64,000 nucleotides of DNA, taken from assembly GCA_944989445.1 (NCBI GenBank), contig CALYLW010001091.1:281176-345175 (forward strand), given 5' to 3'. Within the stretch, counting starts at the first letter, position 1. Every line of letters begins with the position of its first letter. Source of the stretch: Ampullaceana balthica. Lineage: Eukaryota > Mollusca > Gastropoda > Lymnaeidae. Of this stretch, positions 21,676-33,554 are shown piece by piece. A model generated the notes under the pieces. That model saw only the letters and a list, made by a program, of their open reading frames with translations. It did not search any database and was not told the DNA's origin. The translations under genes were made by a program, and so were the position numbers.

Positions 21676-23475
21676 AAATGAGTTGACCGAGTAAAAGACA
21701 ACGAACCTATAATTTTAACACTGACTATGAGGAATCCTATTGTTTCGTTAATTTGAAACATAAATGCGTTTCTTTGTTGTGTCTTAGTAGCATTGCAGTG
21801 AAGAAAAAACATAATGTTGAACAACAATTTCAAACAATTTATGACACTTTGATGTGAATTATCCCCTTAAATCGGAAATAAGAAAGACAAAAAATATGTC
21901 AAGTAAAATCAAGTCTAACTGCACAACAGACTATTTTCACTAGGCATTTTAAACATTCTAAAAAGGCCGCCATTGCTTCTTCAAAATTTCTCACATGCTC
22001 GCAAAAAATAAAACCTTTAATTGATGATGAGTTGTTTAAGGAACTATTTTTGACTGGTGCCGATTGTTTGTTTTATGGATTTTCTAACATTTGTCAAATA
22101 ACATCGTCACAAGAAGAATACATGCAATTTTAACAGACAAACAGACTCGGTTAAAAACTGGCTTGAAAATATGTGACTGGTTCTCGCTACAATTTGACGA
22201 GTCAACAGATATATCAAACACCGCACTGTTAGCGGTTATGGTGAGAATGGTATTTAGTAACTTCACAGTAAAACAGGATATGTTACAAATAATACATATG
22301 AAAGGACAGACAATGGATGAGGATTTTTATAATACATTCAGAACATACGCCAAGTCAATATATGCCTTTGCACAAGCTGTCTGCGACAACCACCGATGGG
22401 GCACCAGCAATGGTAGGTAAAAAGAAAGGATTTATTGCCCTCTGCAAGAAGGATGAATCTCTTTCAAACTTTATTTCGTACCACTGTATTATCCACCAGG
22501 AAGCTCTGTGTTGTAAATTATTGCCATTTGAACACGTTATGAAACTAGTTACAAAAATAATCAATTCACTTCAAGCAGCTCCTTTGCAACACCGACTTTT
22601 CAAGGCCCTGTTAGAAGATACTGAAGATAAAGAACATCATTTTATTCTGAAAACTGAAGTACGTTGGCTCAGTAAAGGAAAGGTTCTTACAAGATTTATA
22701 AGTTTAATTGAAGAAATTAAAACAATTATAAACGATAATAGGGAAAATTATGATGAACTAGCAGACTCTCACTGGCTGATTGATTTGGGATTTCTCAAAG
22801 ACATGGAAAAATTGAATTCTTTAAATTTGGATTTGCAGGTGAAAGACAAAAACATAGCTGAAATGTCTCTGTAAAGTCATTTAAAGCTAATTTAGATTTG
22901 TTGATATCACATCTGCAGATAAATTATCTCGTGCATTTCCCACATATGAAGGAAATGCTAGGTAACAATGAATTAAACCAGTCGTTTATTTTTTAAGTAT
23001 CTTCAAGTGTTTAAAAAACAGTTTGAAGAAATATTTCTTTTGCAGTTTACACATATCGAGCTAATTGTTTCCTTCTGTATCAATCCTTTTACTTGCAAAA
23101 TAAATGTAATAGAAATGGCCGCATGTATTGCAGATTTTGTTCAAGGTAAGACAGAAGAACTAGAATTAGAAATGTTTGACCTTAAGAATGACATTTTGCT
23201 AAAATCCTTAATATCAACGGACTTTTGGAATACACTGTACAGAGAAAAGTTTCCATTATTGAAAAAAAAACGGCATATAAAATTGAATCATTTTTTGGTT
23301 CGACATATTTATGCGAATCATTGTTTTCAAACATGAACTTAATAAAATCAAGATATAAATCTCGACTCACCGATTAGCATCTTTATGATTGCTTGCTAAT
23401 TACTCTCCTAATTATGAGGCACTGGCCAATGATATGCAATGCCAAAGATCACATTGATATTATTATTTTAAATAA
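21676..23475 (+). pseudogene. GTF2IRD2-like hAT transposase, nearly full length but decayed
   Basis: Order of segments: a BED-like N-terminus (SKRQRTYNFNTDYEESYCF, then VKKKHNVEQQFQTIYDTL, about 21690-21850); PLKSEIRKTKNMSSKIKS; at 22091-22420 LKICDWFSLQFDESTDISN, where FDESTD holds a conserved hAT acidic residue; then from 22317 in another frame TTDGAPAMVGKKKGFIALC and HCIIHQEALCCK; TEVRWLSKGKVLTRF at about 22650; FLKDMEKLNSLNLDLQ; and the hATC region at about 23290-23450, with LCESLFSNMNLIKSRYKSRL. At least four frame changes and several stops separate these. The order and spacing fit the EPM2AIP1/GTF2IRD2 group. The second copy at 52.4-53.8 kb is about as decayed. Confidence 0.82.
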
Positions 23476-23698
23476 CATGTTTTCTTTGCACTTGTGTTTT
23501 TTGTTTACATTTTGTAGCTACATTTCTCTGTGTGTATGCAATTTGAATAATAATTTTATTATCTTGAAACATTTTTGTTTATAATTTATGAATATAAGAA
23601 AATTAATTATGGGAAAATGACAAGTTATGGAAGGAGTTTGTCGATTAAAAATAGGTGGTTCCCACCACCATACCGATATTTTAGAATATGCTCTAGAG

Positions 23699-23870
23699 CA
23701 GTGCTTCTCAAAGTGGTGGTCCGCGGACCGGTGCCGGTCCGTGGCCATCCGCAGGTCTTCTCAAAAAAGGACCGAAAAAATTGTTAGTGCAGGGAAATAG
23801 TGCACCGGTTTCTGGTGCAATAGAAAAAATTCTTGCCGGTCCGCCATACTAAAAAGTTTGAGAAGCACTG
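23699..23870. mobile_element. 172-bp hAT MITE with CTCTAGAG duplication
   Basis: Terminal inverted repeats CAGTGCTTCTCAAA and TTTGAGAAGCACTG; perfect 8-bp flanks CTCTAGAG at 23691-23698 and 23871-23878. The paralogous hAT copy has a single CTCTAGAG at 52433-52440 with no MITE, a true empty site. The inside holds repeated GGTCCG/CGGACC palindromes. Confidence 0.93.
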
Positions 23871-23901
23871 CTCTAGAGTACAAAAAGGTTGGAAATCCTT
23901 G

Positions 23902-24360
23902 ATCACTATAAGAAATTTTAAGAATGGGACCGGGGTAACCAGTGGACTCATTCAGTGATAACTTAATTGTTTATGGTAGGCCATCTGTAGACCTGACAAA
24001 AATATTAATAAGATGTAAGAAATATATAGGACATGTGGAAAGAAAGGACTCTTTTAAAATATATATATTACATTGTTTCAAACACGCTGTTTTAGAAAAT
24101 TTTAAATAATGTATATTATATATGTTAGTCATCAATGTTTTGGCTTAAAATTTATCAATCTTCGTTAGAATAAATATTCAAAACAAATGAGGAAGAAATA
24201 AATTTTAATACATATTTTTGAAACTAAAAAAACCCCCAATATTTAAGGAATGTATGTTTTTCTCCACATGCAATAACTTGATTTTTAATGATGCAATAGT
24301 TAACTGGGTTTGACTATTGTAAAAATTAGATGTTTATGATTATCTACCTGACACACTTTC
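23902..24360 (-). repeat. Composite repeat R, reversed fragment
   Basis: In reverse orientation: ACCGGGGTAACCAGTGGACT (R head), TTTATGGTAGGCCATCTGTA and GACCTGACAAAAA (R end), then the tail, AATAACTTGATTTTTAATGA and GATTATCTACCTGACACAC. It stops at about 24360, where R turns to the forward direction. Confidence 0.65.
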
Positions 24361-24964
24361 GTTGCTTCCAGGTTACGAATGCCCCCCCACCCCAGTAAAA
24401 TATACATAACATAATATTATGCGTCATTCCGTCTTACGCTCTAAATGTTTTCTTTAATTCGTGTGGTAAAGAATTGTTTTCTCATTATGTAATAATTTTT
24501 TAACGTCAATAACCGTTTAATTTTTATAGCACTCTAAGTACAGTCCTTTACAGGTTTCTATTTTCTAATTATAACAGAGACTTACAGTCCCAGACCTTCC
24601 CGTCCATGGAGACAAAGAGGACACCAAGTTCCACCTATACTAGGTCCTTACCAATCTTCACTTTCAGCTGCTCGGCCTCGTAGATATCTGACTGATGCCG
24701 TGCAGCAAATTTGTAAAACATGGAACAAAAAATGGTTGCTGTGCATCTTTGCCCACACGCCCATTTACTTTGAACACGGACCAACGAACATTAAACGAAC
24801 ATTGGTCCCATCCATACTAGGCGAAGAAGTATTGCTGGACATCGCACATCAACCGTGTGTCATGTGCTGATGAGAAACGAAGTGCAGGCTCCTAAACCCA
24901 CCCCCTCCCCCATCCTTGTTACTTTCGAGAGTTAGTCCACATATAGTATGAAACTGAACTGTAA
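24361..24964 (+). repeat. Composite repeat R, head and middle
   Basis: Starts at GGTTACGAATGC and runs through TATTATGCGTCATTCCGTCT, the empty hAT target site near 24540, the GACAAAGAGGACACCAAGTT block, GATATCTGACTGATGCCG and one unit of the 31-bp repeat at about 24851. Confidence 0.65.
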
Positions 24965-26048
24965 TCAACAAGTGAATATATTGATACCCCACGCCCTCAC
25001 CCAGAGACCAACACAAGTGAATCTATTGCCGCCCGACGCCCTCACTCAGAGACGAACACAAGTGAATCTATTGACACCCCCACGCCCTCACTCAGAGACC
25101 AACACAAGTGAATCTATTGACACCCCCACGCCCTCACTAAGAGACCAACACAAGTTAATCTGACACCCCCCACGCCCTCACTCAGAGACCAACACAAGTG
25201 AATCTATTGACACCCCCACACCCTCACTCAGAGACCAACACAAGTGAATCTATTGACACCCCACGCCCTCACCCAGAGACATACACAAGTGAATCTATTG
25301 ACACCCCACGCCCTCACTCAGAGACATACACAAGTGAATCTATTGACACCCCACGCCCTCACTCAGAGACCTACACAAGTGAATCTATTGACACCCCACA
25401 CCCTCACTCAGAGACCAACACAAGTGAATCTATTGACACCCCCACTCCCTCACTCAGAGACCAACACAAGTGAATCTATTGACACCCCACACCCTCACTC
25501 AGAGACCAACACAAGTGAATCTATTGACACCCCACGCCCTCACTCAGAGACATACACAAGTGAATCTATTGACACCCCACGCCCTCACTCAGAGACCTAC
25601 ACAAGTGAATCTATTGACACCCCACGCCCTCACTCAGAGACCAACATAAGTGAATCTATAGACACCCCACGCCCTCACTCAGAGACCAACACAAGTGAAT
25701 CTATTGACACCCCACGCCCTCACTCAGAGACCAACACAAGTGAATCTATTGACACCCCACACCCTCACTCAGAGACCAACACAAGTGAATCTGACACCCC
25801 ACCTCACTCAGAGGCCAACACAAGTGAATCTATTGACACCCTACTCTGTCACTCAGAGACCAACACAAGTTAATCTATAGACACCCCACACCCTCACTCA
25901 GAGACCAACACAAGTGAATCTATTGACACCCCACGCCCTCACTCAGAGACCAACACAAGTGAATCTATTGACACCCAACACCCTCACTCAGAGACCAACA
26001 CAAGTGAATCTATTGACACCCCACACCCTCACTCAGAGGCCAACACAC
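24965..26048. repeat. 45-bp tandem array, about 24 units
   Basis: The unit has GAATCTATTGACACCCCACG, CCCTCACTCAGAGAC and CAACACAAGT, 45 bp in total. Occasional 46-bp or shortened units occur near 25080-25240 and 25780-25880. Other R copies have this block once (for example near 6270 and 34505). Because 45 is a multiple of three, long frames such as one of 209 codons stay open, but they only reflect the repeat. Confidence 0.93.
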
Positions 26049-26225
26049 ACATCAACACAACAAAACGTGTGTATCTGTAGTGTGAACAAACTCTACTTTT
26101 ACTTACTTCCGGATATTTTATTTTTAAAGAATAACTTTCCGTCAGCTTATTCCACCCCAACCCCCCACATCGTTATCATTTAATTTCTTTTCGGATGTCC
26201 CACGATTATTACCTTAATCATTACC
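26049..26225 (+). repeat. Composite repeat R, block before the CT tract
   Basis: ACACAACAAAACGTGTGTAT, CTCTACTTTTACTTACTTCC, TTCCGTCAGCTTATT and the TGTCCCACGATTATTACC block, as at 6.3 and 34.6 kb. Confidence 0.65.
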
Positions 26226-26697
26226 ATCTCTCTATCTCTATCTCTTTCATTGGCTCTCTCTATCTCTCTCTTTATCTCTCTCTTCCTCTCTCACTGCCTC
26301 TCCATCTCTCTCTTTTTCTCCCTCTTCCTCAGTCCCTCTTCCTTTTTCTTTGTATCTCTCTGTCTCTTTATCTCTTTCTGCCCCACTCTCTCTGCCTCTC
26401 TGTCTCTCTTATTTTCTTTCCATGTCTGGCTGTCTCTCTTTCTTTCTCTCTCTGTCTCTCTCCCTATCTATCTCTCTTTCTCAAAAAGACAACTTCTCTC
26501 TGCTTTCTTTTCTCGATCCCTCTGTCTCTCTCTGTGTATATCTTTCACTCTCTCTCTGTTTCTCTCTATGTTTTTCTATCTCCCTATCTCTCTACCCGTT
26601 TCTCTCTATTTCTCTCTCTCTCTCTCTCTCTCTCTGTTTCTCTGTTTGTTTCTATCCCTCTATCTCTCTCCCTTTCTCTCTCTTTTTCTCTCTCTCC
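26226..26697. repeat. CT-rich tract of R
   Basis: About 470 bases of imperfect CT repeats between ATTACCATC and CCGGATGACTTTATAATG. Leu/Ser-rich frames in it are artefacts. Confidence 0.9.
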
Positions 26698-26831
26698 GGA
26701 TGACTTTATAATGAATGTGACATAATTCCACAACGTATCTTCTTCAAATCACCTACTCCCGGCCCTTACCTTTTTTTACTAACTAACTTTTTACAGTATG
26801 TGACACAGAGCGCCTGAGTGTGTGTATTTTT
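26698..26831 (+). repeat. Composite repeat R fragment
   Basis: CCGGATGACTTTATAATGAA, then TGACATAATTCCAC, then TTTACAGTATGTGACA. Cut by the MITE dimer. Confidence 0.6.
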
Positions 26832-27800
26832 AAATCCCTTATATTAACTTCGCGGCCGTCTCTCTCTCTCTCTCTCTCTGTCTTGGGCTCGGCGGGCGGG
26901 CGGGCGGAAAAACAGAAGTCAAAAATGACCCACTTCCCATGATCCGATCGAACTGAAATTTGGCACACGGACCCGTCTGACCTAACAATGCATCGTATCA
27001 AAAATCGATCGAACGTACCGTAATTAAATTAATGCATTTTTAGTTTATCCTTATATGAGGTATGTAATTCCAAATTCACTGTTTGTTATTGTTTTTTTTC
27101 TTCTAGTTTCACGTGAGTTTGAGTTGACGCCGACCGTCGTGTTGACGCCGACCGTTGTGCCGACACCCCCTCACATCCAACCCCCATTTATTAAAGACAA
27201 GGGACATCACTCGGTGTCAGTCTGTAAATGTTTAAAAATAATCACTACTGTTAGTTATGTCTCATATATAAGGGATTTATAGTCAAAAACTTTTTTTTAC
27301 GGGTTTGTTTTATTAAATCCCTTATATTAACTTCGCGGCCGTCTCTCTCTCTCTCTCTGTCTTGGGCTCGGCGGGCAGGCGGGCGGAAAAACAGAAGTCA
27401 AAAATGACCCACTTCCCATGATCCGATCGAACTGAAATTTGGCACACGGACCTGTCTGACCTAACAATGCATCGTATCAAAATTTCAGATCGATCGAACG
27501 AACAGTAATTAAATTAATGCATTTTTAGTTTATCCTTATATGAGGTATGTAATTTAAATTCACTGTTTTGTTATTGTTTTTTTTTCCCACTTCCACGTGA
27601 GTTTGAGTTGACGCCGACCGTCGTGTTGACGCCGACCGTCGTGCCGACACCCCATCACATCCCACCCTCATTTATTAAAGACAAGGGACATCACTCGGTG
27701 TCAGTCTGTAAATGTTTGAAAATAATCAATACTGTTAGTTATGTCTCATATATAAGGGATTTATAGTCAAAAACTTTGTTTTTACGGGTTTGTTTTATTT
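26832..27800. mobile_element. Tandem dimer of a MITE with AAATCCCTTATA termini
   Basis: Two head-to-tail copies, 26832-27279 and 27315-27763, with a period of 483 bp. Each has inverted ends AAATCCCTTATATTAA and TATATAAGGGATTTA. The spacer AGTCAAAAAC..ACGGGTTTG follows each copy. Each carries CTCTCTCT near the left end, GGCGGGCGGGCGG, GAAATTTGGCACACGG and a double GTTGACGCCGACCGT motif. The copies are very similar. The Pro/Thr-rich frame at 27055-27282 is not convincing as a gene. Confidence 0.8.
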
Positions 27801-28427
27801 AGTTCATAGGAATGTGACCAGGTATTTTTAAAATAAGGTGTTCAGAGGGGTACGAATTTAAAAAAAAATAGTTATTACCGAAGTAACCTCATCACTGTTT
27901 GCGTTTTTGTGTACGTTTGTGTGTGTGTTTCTGTGTGAGTATAAGTGTTTGTGTGTGTGTGTGTGGGTGTGTGTTTGGGTATGTCATTGTGTGCGAATGT
28001 GTGTGAGGTATGTGTTGATAATCTGTTGTTATGACAACAGCCAAAGCCAGTTAACTACGGCATTAAAAATTGTTATCGTATGAAGGGAGTTGATCTGTGT
28101 TTTATTATTTTTTAATATGTTTTAGTGTCAAAAGTATACATTTTAAAATTTATTTATACTCAATTTGTATCAAACATTTACTTTAATTAGAAATTTTACA
28201 AAATAATAATTAATCACATATATATCATATCTTATTCAAAAAGGACTAAAACAATGTTTTTGTAACAATTTAAGAGTATTATATTTTGAGAAAATTGCCA
28301 TTTTCATATACCGCCCACCTCACAAAATATGGGATTTCTTTGACATGTCTAACGATGGCCTACCGTAAACAGATATGTAAGTGTTGCGGAAAAAGTTCAA
28401 ATTTAATTTAAAATGGAACCAGATTAC
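27801..28427 (+). repeat. Composite repeat R, tail
   Basis: GTGACCAGGTATTTTTAAAA, GTTATTACCGAAGTAACCTC, a GT-rich tract at 27900-28010, GTTATCGTATGAAGGGAGTT, then GATGGCCTACCGTAAACAGA near 28352. Confidence 0.65.
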
Positions 28428-29090
28428 TGCTGCCGGTTCTTCCAGCGCTTGGCCTTTGAACCTAAATCTACGTTCTTTGGACCTTGTCTAGATATTTTAT
28501 TTTAAAAATTGCAAAATCTAGGTATTTTTGTTAAAAATTTAAATATGTGCAATTAACACGCTAAATAAATTCGATTTTTCAAATATAAAAATAAGCAGTA
28601 GGCGACAACAGTATGTTTAGCCGCACAATGATGTTACATTTTCATATCTATGGCTCTATGCTGCTGAATTCGAAAGGTGGCGCTGCTACGGTTCCATCTG
28701 TCTGAAAACTTCTGGTACAAGATAAAACAGCTGGAATTACCAAATATATTCAATTTTATAAGAATTTAACAGCCTCACCATTTTCTCCTAACTGCATTGA
28801 GAGAATATTCTCTCAAGTATACACGGTATAGACTAAAACAGTCTCACCATTCTCCCCTATCTACATTGAGAGAATATTGTCTCAAGTATACACGGTATAG
28901 ACTAAATATAAACTAACACAACCCTCAGATAAACATAGTTATAAAAACATTTTTCCTATTCCGTGTGGAACAACAAATACATACAAATCTCGTTCTTTTC
29001 GTCCAGGATTTGTACGTGGAATGGGTTGTCTGACCAAAGGAGGAAAACCAACACTCTATCAACATTTAAAAATAAAAATGCGAGACGAGA
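28428..29090 (+). mobile_element. hAT-like element e1, copy c (left part)
   Basis: Starts near CTGCTGCCGGTTC with the ACCTTGTCTAGATATTTT variant of the CTAGGTTTTT ends. It includes a local tandem duplication of the GAGAGAATATTCTCTCAAGT region (about 28797-28900). The LINE-derived C-terminal reading (CTWNGLSDQRRKTNTLSTF) is at 28963-29090. It is cut off by the element at 29091. Confidence 0.65.
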
Positions 29091-31879
29091 CAGGCGGCGT
29101 AGCGTGGGTATGTGCTGCCCGGGGCAGAAACCAAATTTGCCGCCCCCCCCACTCCCCCCACCTCGAAAAAATATTTTAACACTGTAAAGTAAAAAAAAAT
29201 ATTCGAAAGTAATAATGAGAACACTATATATTTTTATGTTAAAAAGAAAGGCTTCATTTCTTTAATGAAATTAAAGTTTTATGGTTTTCCTCAAGGCTCA
29301 ATCTTTCATGTATCAATGTTTTCAACCATGGTATGCTCAATAGCTAAAATAGCAATAGATTAGACAATTTTGGTGTATTAGTAATTGATCGTCATTAACC
29401 TTTCTTTAAATAATTTTAGAGAAGCCTTTTTAACACCTTGCATTACTTAAGACAGTTTTAAGCAATGTTCGAATTAATTATATTATTTTAGGCAGGGTAA
29501 CTTCGAGCCTAAATATCTTACACAAACTTTAATAACTTAAATAAACCACCTAGTCTTAAATTCATTATGTTTATTCCATTCACGGGGTTAAAATATTCCT
29601 TGCCTGACTATGTCATGTGGGATATTTTGAATACTTAAATTTTAAGACAAAATTTCAAAGTCCAGTAGATTGGCTGGTGTAAGAAAGTCATGTCTGTTTT
29701 CTAAATTCTATATAACTGAAAAAGCCTCAAATAAATTTATACACTAATCTCATCTTATGAAGAAGACAAATTTCTTCTTAACTGTTATTCTACATAGCAT
29801 GGATACATACATATTTGCTTCGATCACCAAAAATTTGCTCTCTTGTTCTTTGATTGGAAGGTTCGATTAAAATGATGTGGTCTCCCATAAAATTGTATCA
29901 AATGTCAAAGAATCCCTTAAGTATTCCATTCCATTAGTTGTCCTGTGAGTAGCCACTGCTAAGAAAGCTTTTGTTGGGCACTATAAGTTTGTAAAGAATT
30001 TCGGGCACTTTTTTATATAACTGAACATAAAAATATTTCATTGTGAATAGCCAAGTTCCTGCGTCTGTTCGTGTGTTGAGCTTTTTGTCTGCATCTTTCA
30101 GTTCTATAGCTTTCAAAGTAACATCAAAATGGCTCCATGATATATATTCATTATTTTTTATCCTGAAGTCTTAATGCCTTGCTTGTAGAAGCAATTAGGA
30201 ATTTCCAACAGTATGTGGACTTGGAAAAGAATGCGTAACAACGCTAAGTGTACTAAAATAGTGTACTAAAATAGTTGGAGAATTCGTTTCAGTTGGAGTA
30301 TCATGTTAACAAATTAGATTTAACTGTTTGAACGAGTTTGACATGAGATTTTATATTTTTGCGCCCTTGTTGAACTCTTGTAATACTTGTATACTTTCCA
30401 GCCCTTAAGAAGTGTTAACACACTTTGGGCCTGTGCAGCCCATTATTTTAAAATCATCATTTATTCAAAATCATTTCAGAAATGTTGTAAGTAGATTCAT
30501 TTTTGCCTGAATGAAATCTTTGAAAGATTCTACAGCGTCTACTTTTTTTTCTTCAATCTTTACATATCACACAACTGGACTTGTTTGATCCTTATGTCAA
30601 ATATATGAAGAGCTATAAAATACAATGGAACTGGAACAATATTTGATATCTTGTTATTGAAGAAAGATGATTTTTTGTGAACTGTATCTCCTAAAATTGC
30701 TATGAGCTCAGTTTGAATTTTAGTTGACAAGTTTTTTACCCCTTTTCCCACTATGTTCTCGGAGTGCTCGAAAGTACTTTGCAAGCTAATGCATTAGTTC
30801 CATAATATTGCCTTTATTCGCAACTGTATTGCCCTCTCTGTGACCTTAAAAAGTCACATTCAAATTCGCCAGGATTTAATAATGTTAAATATTCTAACAA
30901 GAACTTCTTGCCATTTTCTTTTCTCTTTTACAACAACTAATTGTCGGTCTTTATTAAAATTCTATTCTATTTTATCCAATTTCTGATTTCATCCATTTGC
31001 AAAAAACTTTGTTAATGTTGAGTTCTTATCTTGGCTTTTCTTTTAATTTATTAAAATTTATTTTAACGTTTTAAAAATAGCTAATTAACACGAGGAATGT
31101 GCCGCCCCCCCCCATCCCCAATGTTGTATTTATTTGTGCCAAGTTTTAATTCCACTAGATAAGCAATTGTTTCCATTATTTTTGTTTATGCCACACAACA
31201 AAAGACATTAAAATAAGCATACAAATGCGTCAACATTTTTTTCCCATTAATTTACTTACGTTAAACTCAAACTTGAATCAATTATATATACATTCACATT
31301 ATTGTCATACTGTCAGCCCCTATGTTTTCAAGCTCAGTAACATTAGTATCAGAAGACTTTAGATTTATAATGGAGTGTGTAGTTTGGCATTAGAAGCGCT
31401 CTCGTATTTTAATATAGTTCTTCATTTTGTTAATTTTTAAAAATCTTGGCTTTTCTTTTATTAAAATTTATTTTCACGTTTTAACAATTAGCTAATTAAC
31501 AAAGAGGAATTTGCCGCCCCCCCCCCTTCCCCCCCCCAATTAAAATAATTTTCCAACAGGGGCGGCTTTAAAATGTTAAGAATCAATGAATTTATCACCA
31601 CATCAGTGTCACGTTCTCATACTAACTTAGCCTCTCAGAAGAATGTATATCCATTAAGGAGTTTAAAGTTTTGGCAGTTAAAAAGTTCACATGCTTTTGG
31701 ATAGTTCCTTTATTAATTTCTTATTTGGCTTTTCTTTAATTTCAACTAAAAAAAACTTCTCTTTCTTAAAATTTTTTTTTATTATAAGAAACTAATTAAC
31801 GACTAGGAATTTGCCACCCCTGCCAAAGTCCGCCGGGGCATTTGCCCCCCCCCTGCCCCCCCCCCTCGCTACGCCACTG
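29091..31879. mobile_element. 2.8-kb hAT-like element with CAGTGGCGTAGCG terminus
   Basis: The left end is CAGGCGGCGTAGCGTGG and the right end, read inward, is CAGTGGCGTAGCGAGGGG. The G-rich subterminal block with TTGCCGCCCCCC recurs at about 31085-31120, 31500-31535 and 31805-31870, each preceded by AGCTAATTAACA-like sequence. Minus-strand frames at 30116-29934 and 30784-30560 could be transposase debris, but I cannot assign them. No 8-bp duplication is visible, and the e1 sequence expected on the right is missing, so the insertion came with a deletion or was later rearranged. Confidence 0.6.
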
Positions 31880-32094
31880 TCTGTATTACGTTATTTTTTA
31901 ATCTGATGTTTATTTATTTTGAAAATTTCCGTCATTTTTGACGGGTGATACGCTGGTTTATTAACATTTTCTCTTTTTGAGCGTATCAAATTAAGTTTTT
32001 CGTTTACTAAGGCTATCGGTTCCGAATAGCGATAAGTGATACGATTAATAAGTAAGATTTTATTAATTTATTTAATTTATATTTTTACGGATTC
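31880..32094. other. Unassigned AT-rich sequence
   Basis: Contains TTGAGCGTATCAAATTAAG and TAGCGATAAGTGATACGA. I see no coding capacity and no match to other parts of the window. Confidence 0.3.
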
Positions 32095-32212
32095 ATGTAA
32101 ACATTTGTCCACCTTTATTATAGCATATACTAGATTTTGGGGCCCCTAAATAAAAAATAATCGGGGGCCCCTGGCTTTAGCCCGTTCAGACCCCTCCCCC
32201 TAAATCCGCCAT
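32095..32212 (-). mobile_element. Truncated copy of the GGCGGATTAAG hAT MITE
   Basis: The reverse complement of 7405-7510 matches well: GGGGCCCCTGGCTTTAGCCC, GTTCAGACCCC and the terminus AAATCCGCCATAGG. The other half is missing. Confidence 0.75.
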
Positions 32213-32583
32213 AGGTCATACCTTTCTCTCTCTTTCTTTCTCCCCTCTCTCTGTCTCTCGTTGTTTTTCTCACTCTGTTTCTCTCTATCTCTCTCTCAGG
32301 ATAACGTCATAATGAATTTGAAAAAATTGAACAACGAATTATCTAAAAATCACCTAATCCGGCTCCTTTTCTTTCTAACTTTGTACAGTTTGTGTAACTG
32401 AGTGTGGGTATGTGTATGTGATAGGAAATTGACCAGGTATCTTTATAAAAAGGTGTACAGTTTATGTCACTGACTGTGTGAATGTGTGTATGTGTATGTG
32501 ATGGGAAATTGACTAGGTATCTTTTTAATAAGGTGTACAAAAATAAATAAAAACAACCCGTAAAAAACCAAGTTTTTGACTAT
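32213..32583 (+). repeat. Composite repeat R: short CT tract and duplicated 70-bp block
   Basis: A CT tract of about 80 bases, then GATAACGTCATAATGAAT. The block GTGTGTATGTGTATGTGAT, GGGAAATTGACTAGGTATCT, AAGGTGTACA occurs twice (about 32380-32465 and 32466-32540). This is the unit expanded at 57 kb. Confidence 0.65.
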
Positions 32584-33554
32584 AAATCCTTTATGTACGA
32601 GAAGTAACTAAAAGAATGTTCATTATAATACGCAGCGCCAGACCATCCAGAAATACAAAATTGCAGTTGTGTCGTAAAACGTGTTTAATATAATGCGCAC
32701 CGATCAGGAATATGTTTATAAAAAGAGCTGTCAATAAAATACGCACCTTATTGCGCGACAGAAAGGTTGTTCAATATAATACGCACCGCGACGCTCTATC
32801 TCAAAAAATAGCATGATACATAGGAATAAATAAAATAATCTAAAAAATCAATAATTTAATTACGGTACATGCGATCGATCTGAAATTTTGATACATTGTT
32901 TTTATCATCGGTACGAAACTGCCTGCAAAATTTCAGCTCGCTATCTTGCGAGCAAGTGGGTTAAAAATCGATCAAAAGTTTTGGCGACAAGCAAGCAAGC
33001 AAGCAAGGTCCGCCGCAGACACCACGAGTTAATATAAAGGATTTAATAAGAAAAAACCCGTAAAAAACCAAGTTTTTGACTATAAATCCTTTATGTACGA
33101 GAAGTAACTAAAAGAATGTTCATTATAATACGCAGCGCCAGACCATCCAGAAATACAAAATTGAAGTTGTGTCGTAAAACATGTTTAATATAATACGCAC
33201 CGATCAGGAATATGTTTATAAAAAGAGCTGTCAATAAAATACGCACCTTATTGCGCGACAGAAAGGTTGTTCAATATAATACGCACCGCGACGCTCTATC
33301 TCAAAAAATAGCATGATACATAGGAATAAATAAAATAATCTAAAAAATCAATAATTTAATTACGGTACATGCGATCGATCTGAAATTTTGATACGTTGTT
33401 TTTATCATCGGTACAAAACTGCCTGCAAAATTTCAGCTCGCTATCTTGCGAGCAAGTGGGTTAAAAATCGATCAAAAGTTTTGGCGACAAGCAAGCAAGC
33501 AAGCAAGCAAGCAAGGTCCGCCGCAGACACCACGAGTTAATATAAAGGATTTAA
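32584..33554. mobile_element. Tandem dimer of a MITE with AAATCCTTTATG termini
   Basis: Two head-to-tail copies, 32584-33046 and 33084-33554, with a period of exactly 500 bp and very few differences. The ends AAATCCTTTATG and ATATAAAGGATTTA are inverted. The spacer CCCGTAAAAAACCAAG precedes each. A GCAAGCAA run near the right end is longer in the second copy (33488-33514). It is the reverse of the single copy at 18170. Confidence 0.85.

Larger units (their letters stand above)
21660..23901 (+). mobile_element. GTF2IRD2-like hAT transposon, copy 1
   Basis: The right terminus at about 23887-23901, read inward, is CAAGGATTTCCAACC. This matches CAGGGGTCCCCAACC, the terminus of the reversed copy at 52410. 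The left terminus is not identified. The transposase pseudogene is at 21676-23475. A 172-bp MITE is inserted near the right end. Confidence 0.75.

Noticed and set aside
24948..26183. Frames with Thr/Ser/Pro-rich 15-residue repeats, up to 209 codons
   Set aside because: The 45-bp repeat unit is a multiple of three, so frames stay open automatically. The frame changes at irregular units, and single-unit R copies show no coding region there.
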